This document shows positions 13,146 to 17,652 of a stretch of DNA of 17,652 nt, piece by piece. This stretch comes from Kangiella sp. (GTDB lineage: Bacteria > Pseudomonadota > Gammaproteobacteria > Enterobacterales > Kangiellaceae), in NCBI GenBank assembly GCA_026195755.1, contig JAPHRL010000093.1:1-17652 (forward strand). The letters run 5' to 3'. The first letter of the stretch is position 1. Each line of letters begins with the position of its first letter. The notes under the pieces are model-generated. The model searched no databases and was not told the origin of the DNA. It worked only from the letters and a program-made list of their open reading frames with translations. The position numbers and the translations under genes are program-made.

Positions 13146-15731
13146 TTGCCAGTAAAAAAAATAATGTTCTTTTCACTAGTTTTGCTCGCGCTGTTATTGC
13201 TTCAGAGTGGCAATTTATACGCTGCTGAAGAACAACAGACCAAAACTTTACGCATAGCTGTATTTGATGCACCTCCAGCGCTCATACCAAGTGATAGCGG
13301 TAACCACACTGGTTTCCTGATTGATTTCTTAGAAGAAATAGCAGAGCAGGAGAACTGGCGTATTCAATGGCTCTATTTGAAATGGCCAGAAATCATCAAT
13401 AGCGCAAAGCGAGCTGAACTCGACTTGGTTCCTTTCGTTGCCTACTCGCGAAACCGCGCAGAGTTTCTTGATTACAACTCCACCAGCTATATCACGGGTT
13501 GGGGACAGGTTTATATTCATCCTGACGAACAGTACCTTGAGAATATTTTTGATTTTGAGGGTAAAACTATAGCAGTGGTAAAAGATGAAATTTATGCCAT
13601 TCAGTTTGCTAATCTTTGCGCCCAATTTGATATTGTTTGCCATTTAAAAGAAGTACAAGATTACAAGACAGCTTTTTCACTGTTAGATAAGCGTCTGGTC
13701 GATGGTGCCGTTAGTGGCAACCTTGTGGGCTACAGTTTTGAAAAGCGTTTTAATGTTGAACGCACTCCTATTGTCTTCAACCCTTCCAAGGTCTTATTTG
13801 CTAGCCCCCAAGGAAAAAACTCTGAAGTTCTACAAACTCTTGATAGATACTTGGAACAATGGAAAGATGATCCGTCGTCTCCTTATTATGAAATAAATGA
13901 GCGGTGGCTTGGTAAAGATACCACTGGCACCTTGTTACCAAAATGGCTGTTATACAGTCTTGCTGCATTACTCATCCTGTTAATTCTAAGTACGCTTGTA
14001 GTGCTGATCCTGCGCAAACAAATACGTAAAAAAACCGCTGATCTAGCAGATAAAACGGACCAGATAAAACAGATCATCAACTTGGTTCCGCATATGATTT
14101 ATGCAGCCAACGCCAATGGTGAGGTAATTCTAGCCAACCGTTATGCGGCAGACTTTTTTGGTTTGCCGCTCAAAGACTTTGACGATATTAATATTGAGCA
14201 GCTCAAAGTTAAAATTCCTGAAGCAAGCAAACTGTTTGAAGATGAAGAGTACCTTTTACGTAAAGATGCCATCACATTAGACAAGCAGATTAAAGTCAAA
14301 GATAGTAACCAGAAGAGTACCTACTTAAATGTATCAAAAGTACCATTTGTAGGTCGTTACAGCCGTGTCCCAGCAGTTGTTACTGTGGGGGTTGACATAA
14401 CAGAAGCAAAAGAATTTGAGCAACAAATTCAACACATGGCACAACATGATTCTCTAACTGGTTTACCCAACCGTTTACTGTTAAATGATCGCGTTAACCA
14501 ATCTTTAGCACTGTCATTACGTCACCTTCATAACGGTGCTATTTTATTTATCGACCTGGATTTCTTTAAGAATATTAATGACTCTATGGGTCATATGACT
14601 GGAGATAAATTACTAGTTGAAGTGGCTAAACGTTTGGAGGCCAATGTTCGCTCAGGTGATACTGTTGCCCGCCTTGGAGGCGATGAGTTTATTATCCAGC
14701 TCAGCGAACTAAGTGATGACCCTCAAGATGCTGAATCCGACGCCATTTTCGTAGCCAAGAAGTTGTTAAAAGCTCTAATGGAAGGCTTTCGCATCAATAG
14801 CCACTCACTACATGTCACAGCAAGCATTGGTATCGTTATTTATCCTAGAGATGCTGATAGTCATGAACTTATCATGCAGCGGGCAGATACAGCTATGTAT
14901 CATGCTAAAGCTAAGGGGCGTAATGGCTATGCTATTTTCAAGTCGGACATGGAGGCAATCATCATGCGTCGCCAAACGCTTGAAAATGACATGCATAAGG
15001 CCATTTTTAATAATGAATTCTATCTACTGTATCAGCCGCAAGTTAGTGCAGATGATGGTAAATTACTCGGTGTCGAAGCACTCATCCGCTGGAATCATCC
15101 GGTGGAAGGTATTATCTCACCTCTTGAGTTCATTCCCATTGCAGAAGACAACGGCACTATTGTAAATATTGGGAACTGGGTACTGGAACAGGCCTGCCAG
15201 CAAATCAAGACCTGGATCAATGAGTACGGCAACTCACCCGTTATTTCAGTCAACCTGTCAGCGATTCAGCTCAGTCAAAGTGACTTGGTCGGCGTTATTT
15301 CTGCATTACTTACACAAGAAGGAATCCCGGCAGAATTATTAGAACTTGAGGTCACAGAAACCTTAATTCTATATGAAGAAAAGCGCTCCATTGAGTTGTT
15401 GAAGTCTTTAAAAAAGCTAGGAGTGAGAATATCCATTGACGACTTTGGCACTGGCTATTCTTCGCTGAACCATCTGAAAAAACTGCCTTTAGACAAGCTT
15501 AAAATAGACCGTACATTTGTCAGCGATATTCCTGGAGATCCTGATAGCGAAACCATCATCAAAACTATTATTAAAATGAGCAAGGAGCTGGGCTTGGAAG
15601 TCACCGCAGAAGGTATAGAAACTAAGGAGCAATTAGAGTTCTTAAAAAATGAGCTTTGCCCTCAATTTCAAGGTTACTATTTTGACAGGCCTATCAGCCC
15701 ACTGGTTATTCAAGACAAATACTTCAAATAA
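13146..15731 (+). CDS. Membrane cyclic di-GMP enzyme: periplasmic solute-binding, PAS, GGDEF and EAL domains
   Basis: From the TTG at 13146 the protein has 861 residues and begins with a basic head (PVKK) and a hydrophobic stretch ending NLYA, a signal peptide of about 26 residues. Residues 34-256 resemble family 3 solute-binding proteins and should face the periplasm. A membrane helix spans about 267-290, and a PAS domain about 305-420. The GGDEF domain (430-600) has an intact GGDEF (511-515) and an RxxD product-inhibition site (502-505). The EAL domain (615-855) keeps E644 in EALIRW, NLSA (703-706), DDFGTGYSS (765-773), AEGIET (821-826) and QGYYF (842-846). Both cyclic di-GMP synthesis and breakdown are thus possible. 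The solute-binding part keeps an Arg (R104) near the usual carboxylate-binding position but shows no obvious amino-group-binding Asp in DGAVSGN, so the ligand is open. It is monocistronic, bounded by terminators on both sides. Confidence 0.93.
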   Translation: MPVKKIMFFSLVLLALLLLQSGNLYAAEEQQTKTLRIAVFDAPPALIPSDSGNHTGFLIDFLEEIAEQENWRIQWLYLKWPEIINSAKRAELDLVPFVAYSRNRAEFLDYNSTSYITGWGQVYIHPDEQYLENIFDFEGKTIAVVKDEIYAIQFANLCAQFDIVCHLKEVQDYKTAFSLLDKRLVDGAVSGNLVGYSFEKRFNVERTPIVFNPSKVLFASPQGKNSEVLQTLDRYLEQWKDDPSSPYYEINERWLGKDTTGTLLPKWLLYSLAALLILLILSTLVVLILRKQIRKKTADLADKTDQIKQIINLVPHMIYAANANGEVILANRYAADFFGLPLKDFDDINIEQLKVKIPEASKLFEDEEYLLRKDAITLDKQIKVKDSNQKSTYLNVSKVPFVGRYSRVPAVVTVGVDITEAKEFEQQIQHMAQHDSLTGLPNRLLLNDRVNQSLALSLRHLHNGAILFIDLDFFKNINDSMGHMTGDKLLVEVAKRLEANVRSGDTVARLGGDEFIIQLSELSDDPQDAESDAIFVAKKLLKALMEGFRINSHSLHVTASIGIVIYPRDADSHELIMQRADTAMYHAKAKGRNGYAIFKSDMEAIIMRRQTLENDMHKAIFNNEFYLLYQPQVSADDGKLLGVEALIRWNHPVEGIISPLEFIPIAEDNGTIVNIGNWVLEQACQQIKTWINEYGNSPVISVNLSAIQLSQSDLVGVISALLTQEGIPAELLELEVTETLILYEEKRSIELLKSLKKLGVRISIDDFGTGYSSLNHLKKLPLDKLKIDRTFVSDIPGDPDSETIIKTIIKMSKELGLEVTAEGIETKEQLEFLKNELCPQFQGYYFDRPISPLVIQDKYFK

Positions 15732-15743
15732 TTGCCTCAACTT

Positions 15744-15778
15744 CCGCTGCTGACAATCAGGTCAGCAGCGGGTTTTGT
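15744..15778 (+). terminator. Rho-independent terminator of the cyclic di-GMP sensor gene
   Basis: Perfect 10-base arms CCGCTGCTGA (15744-15753) and TCAGCAGCGG (15762-15771) with an 8-base loop are followed by GTTTTGTT. The T-run is short. It starts 13 bases after the stop codon. Read on the minus strand there is no T-run, so it does not obviously serve the converging MAPEG gene. Confidence 0.8.
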
Positions 15779-15824
15779 TACAGACAGAAATGGTTTAAGA
15801 AAAGCCTTAACAACCCGTTTTTTG

Positions 15825-16223
15825 TTATAGGTTATAACCAATAGCGTAACCTATCAGATAACCTACTAACAACAACATCACTGCCCAGGTCAGTATTACG
15901 CCATAAAAGCGACCAAATGATTTCCCCACAGACTTAGACAATCCAAAAGCATGCAGAATTCGAGCTAACAATAGTCCACCGCCTGCGGTATGCATTAGCC
16001 AACTGGATGCCTGCTGCATTTCGGCGAAGGCCATTAACAACAAACACATCGGAATATATTCGATAGCGTTTCCATGAACGCGGATAGCTCTCGCTAATAC
16101 TTTTTCACCATTAGTCCCGATACCCACTTGTAATTTTCTTCGGAGCATTACTACCCGATACGCCAACAGTAAAATTAATAGCCCCAGTAAAGCAGCATAG
16201 ATCGATGTGATTCCAACACTCAT
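15825..16223 (-). CDS. MAPEG-family membrane protein
   Basis: A small integral membrane protein of 132 residues with about four hydrophobic helices, at roughly 6-25, 54-72, 75-90 and 105-128. The segment RAIRVHGNAIEYIPMCLLLM (46-65) after a basic loop and the later LARILHAFGL match the MAPEG family (membrane-associated proteins in eicosanoid and glutathione metabolism). Bacterial members are often glutathione-dependent or of unknown substrate, so I assign only the family. The ATG at 16223 is preceded on the minus strand by GGGGTTAACTT, a mediocre ribosome-binding site. It lies downstream of acnB in the same direction but is separated from it by a strong terminator, so it is probably transcribed on its own. 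Bases 15779-15824 beyond its stop hold only weak dyads. Confidence 0.85.
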   Translation of the reverse strand: MSVGITSIYAALLGLLILLLAYRVVMLRRKLQVGIGTNGEKVLARAIRVHGNAIEYIPMCLLLMAFAEMQQASSWLMHTAGGGLLLARILHAFGLSKSVGKSFGRFYGVILTWAVMLLLVGYLIGYAIGYNL

Positions 16224-16280
16224 AAGTTAACCCCGGTTATTATTGTTCAACAGAGCTACAATCTAGCAGACAGACAAACA

Positions 16281-16307
16281 TAAAAAAAGCCCACCGAAGT
16301 GGGCTTT
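16281..16307 (-). terminator. Rho-independent terminator of acnB
   Basis: Read on the minus strand, AAAGCCCAC (16307-16299) and GTGGGCTTT (16294-16286) form a 9-base stem with a TTCG tetraloop, continuing to seven T in all (16288-16282). It lies 25 bases after the acnB stop codon. On the + strand the stem is followed only by TTTATC, so it is mainly a minus-strand terminator. Confidence 0.92.
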
Positions 16308-16332
16308 ATCATAGCTAGCTGCTAAGAGAACC

Positions 16333-17652
16333 TTAGGCACCAACGGTAACTTTATTTGCGACCGGGATGGTGACTTTTGCAGCTTTTTGTTTGTACTCTT
16401 CCATTTGATGGAAGTTCATATACTTGTATATATCTTTAGATAAAGAGTCCAGCTTGCTAGCGTAACCCATATACTCTTCCACGCTTGGTAAACGACCCAT
16501 AACGGCTGCAACCGAGGCAAGTTCAGCAGAAGCCAAATAAACATTAGCGCCTTGCCCTAAACGGTTCGGGAAGTTACGAGTTGAAGTCGAAACCACCGTC
16601 GACTTCGGAGCCACACGCGCCTGGTTACCCATGCACAGTGAACAGCCAGGCATTTCAAGCCGAGCGCCTGAACGACCGAAGATATTGTAATGCCCTTCTT
16701 CCATTAGTTGGTGCTCATCCATACGTGTCGGTGGCGCAATCCACAAACGGGTTTCTAAGGTACCAGCTTCGACGCTTTCTAGTAACTTAGAAGCTGCGCG
16801 GAAATGACCAATATTAGTCATACAAGAACCGATAAACACTTCATCAATCTTGTCGCCAGCAACTTCACTTAGTAAACGAGCATCATCAGGATCATTTGGC
16901 GCACACAATACGGGCTCTTTCAGATTATCCATATCAATTTCGATAACCGCCGAGTAATCCGCATCTTTATCAGCTTCCATCAATGATGGGTTAGCTAACC
17001 ACTCTTCCATCTTCTCGATACGACGACCGATAGTTCGCTCATCACCGTAACCATTGCTAATCATCCATTTCAACAAGACGATGTTTGATTGCAGATATTC
17101 GGCAACTGATTCTTCGCTCAACTTAATGGTACAACCCGCAGCCGAACGCTCAGCAGAAGCATCAGAAAGCTCAAATGCTTGCTCTGCAGTTAAATGCTCA
17201 AGACCCTCAATCTCGAGAATACGACCCGAGAAAATATTCTTTTTACCAGCTTTTGCGACCGTCAACAAACCGTCTTTAATTGCTTGGTAAGGAATGGCAT
17301 GGACCAAATCACGCAAAGTGATTCCAGGTTGCATTTTACCTTTAAAACGAACCAGCACTGATTCAGGCATATCTAATGGCATAACGCCTGTGGCGGCTGC
17401 GAAAGCAACTAAACCAGAGCCTGCTGGGAATGAAATACCCAATGGGAAACGAGTATGTGAATCACCACCAGTACCGACTGTATCCGGCAATAACATACGG
17501 TTTAACCAACTGTGAATAATGCCGTCACCTGGACGCAATGAAACACCGCCACGGTTCATAATGAAATCAGGAAGCGTATGTTGAGTATCAACATCAACCG
17601 GTTTTGGGTAAGCAGCGGTGTGACAGAAAGACTGCATCACCAAGTCAGTCTG
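16333..17652 (-). CDS. acnB: Aconitate hydratase B, C-terminal half (cut by window edge)
   Basis: This is the [4Fe-4S] enzyme of the citric acid cycle that interconverts citrate and isocitrate. About 439 codons are present and the frame stays open to the right edge (QTDLVMQSFCHTAAYPKPVD), so the 5' half, including the N-terminal HEAT-like and swivelling domains of AcnB, lies outside; full proteins have about 860 residues. The apparent start at 17643 is a Leu codon inside the protein and not a real start. Visible landmarks are MNRGGVSLRPGDG, DTVGTGGDSHTRFP, SAERSAAGCTIKL, and the cluster-binding cysteines in GSCMTNIGHFRA and PGCSLCMGNQARV. TSTRNFPNRLG near the C-terminus is part of the substrate site. 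The match to the well-known enterobacterial AcnB is very close throughout. A terminator follows. Confidence 0.98.
   Translation of the reverse strand, partial: QTDLVMQSFCHTAAYPKPVDVDTQHTLPDFIMNRGGVSLRPGDGIIHSWLNRMLLPDTVGTGGDSHTRFPLGISFPAGSGLVAFAAATGVMPLDMPESVLVRFKGKMQPGITLRDLVHAIPYQAIKDGLLTVAKAGKKNIFSGRILEIEGLEHLTAEQAFELSDASAERSAAGCTIKLSEESVAEYLQSNIVLLKWMISNGYGDERTIGRRIEKMEEWLANPSLMEADKDADYSAVIEIDMDNLKEPVLCAPNDPDDARLLSEVAGDKIDEVFIGSCMTNIGHFRAASKLLESVEAGTLETRLWIAPPTRMDEHQLMEEGHYNIFGRSGARLEMPGCSLCMGNQARVAPKSTVVSTSTRNFPNRLGQGANVYLASAELASVAAVMGRLPSVEEYMGYASKLDSLSKDIYKYMNFHQMEEYKQKAAKVTIPVANKVTVGA

Noticed and set aside
15830..15839. Perfect palindrome GGTTATAACC
   Set aside because: It lies at the end of the MAPEG coding region and encodes its last residues; it is short, AT-rich in the centre and has no second copy here.
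1..17652. Insertion sequence, phage, CRISPR, toxin-antitoxin or defence system
   Set aside because: All open frames of gene size belong to housekeeping, catabolic, peptidase or signalling families; no transposase, integrase, spaced direct repeats or defence domains were seen.

Overview
The window looks like chromosomal DNA of a free-living, aerobic, probably marine gammaproteobacterium. The base composition is moderate, gene order is compact, and the AcnB and leucine-catabolism (liu) proteins are of gammaproteobacterial type. An amino-acid-feeding lineage such as Kangiella or Idiomarina would fit, but this genus-level guess is an inference from memory of the protein families, not something the sequence proves.

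Positions 1-10656 (+ strand) hold a catabolic operon that takes isovaleryl-CoA from leucine to acetyl-CoA. The order is isovaleryl-CoA dehydrogenase (liuA, 5' end cut by the window edge), a 274-base non-coding gap rich in inverted repeats, an acetyl-CoA C-acetyltransferase-type thiolase, a second acyl-CoA dehydrogenase, methylcrotonyl-CoA carboxylase beta subunit (liuB), methylglutaconyl-CoA hydratase (liuC), carboxylase alpha/biotin subunit (liuD), HMG-CoA lyase (liuE), and the two subunits of a 3-oxoacid CoA-transferase. A strong Rho-independent terminator follows. After the gap the genes are 54 bases apart or less, and liuD and liuE overlap by one base. The pathway runs isovaleryl-CoA to 3-methylcrotonyl-CoA (LiuA), to methylglutaconyl-CoA (LiuB/D), to HMG-CoA (LiuC), to acetoacetate plus acetyl-CoA (LiuE). 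Acetoacetate is then activated by the CoA-transferase and split by the thiolase. The second dehydrogenase is not needed for leucine and suggests that isoleucine, valine or short-chain acyl-CoA oxidation is wired into the same transcript.

Positions 10816-12975 (+) encode a secreted S46-family dipeptidyl-peptidase. Its specificity position is Gly, which points to DPP7-type cleavage after hydrophobic residues. It has its own terminator. Positions 13146-15731 (+) encode a membrane sensor with a periplasmic solute-binding domain, one membrane segment, a PAS domain, and intact GGDEF and EAL domains for cyclic di-GMP turnover; it also ends in a terminator. On the minus strand lie a small MAPEG-family membrane protein (15825-16223) and the C-terminal half of aconitase B (16333 to the window edge) with its terminator.

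No mobile element, CRISPR array, tRNA or rRNA was seen. The proteins belong to well-known families. The least explained sequence is the 1158-1431 gap, where two copies of a conserved core lie among several perfect inverted repeats whose arm sequences all differ.
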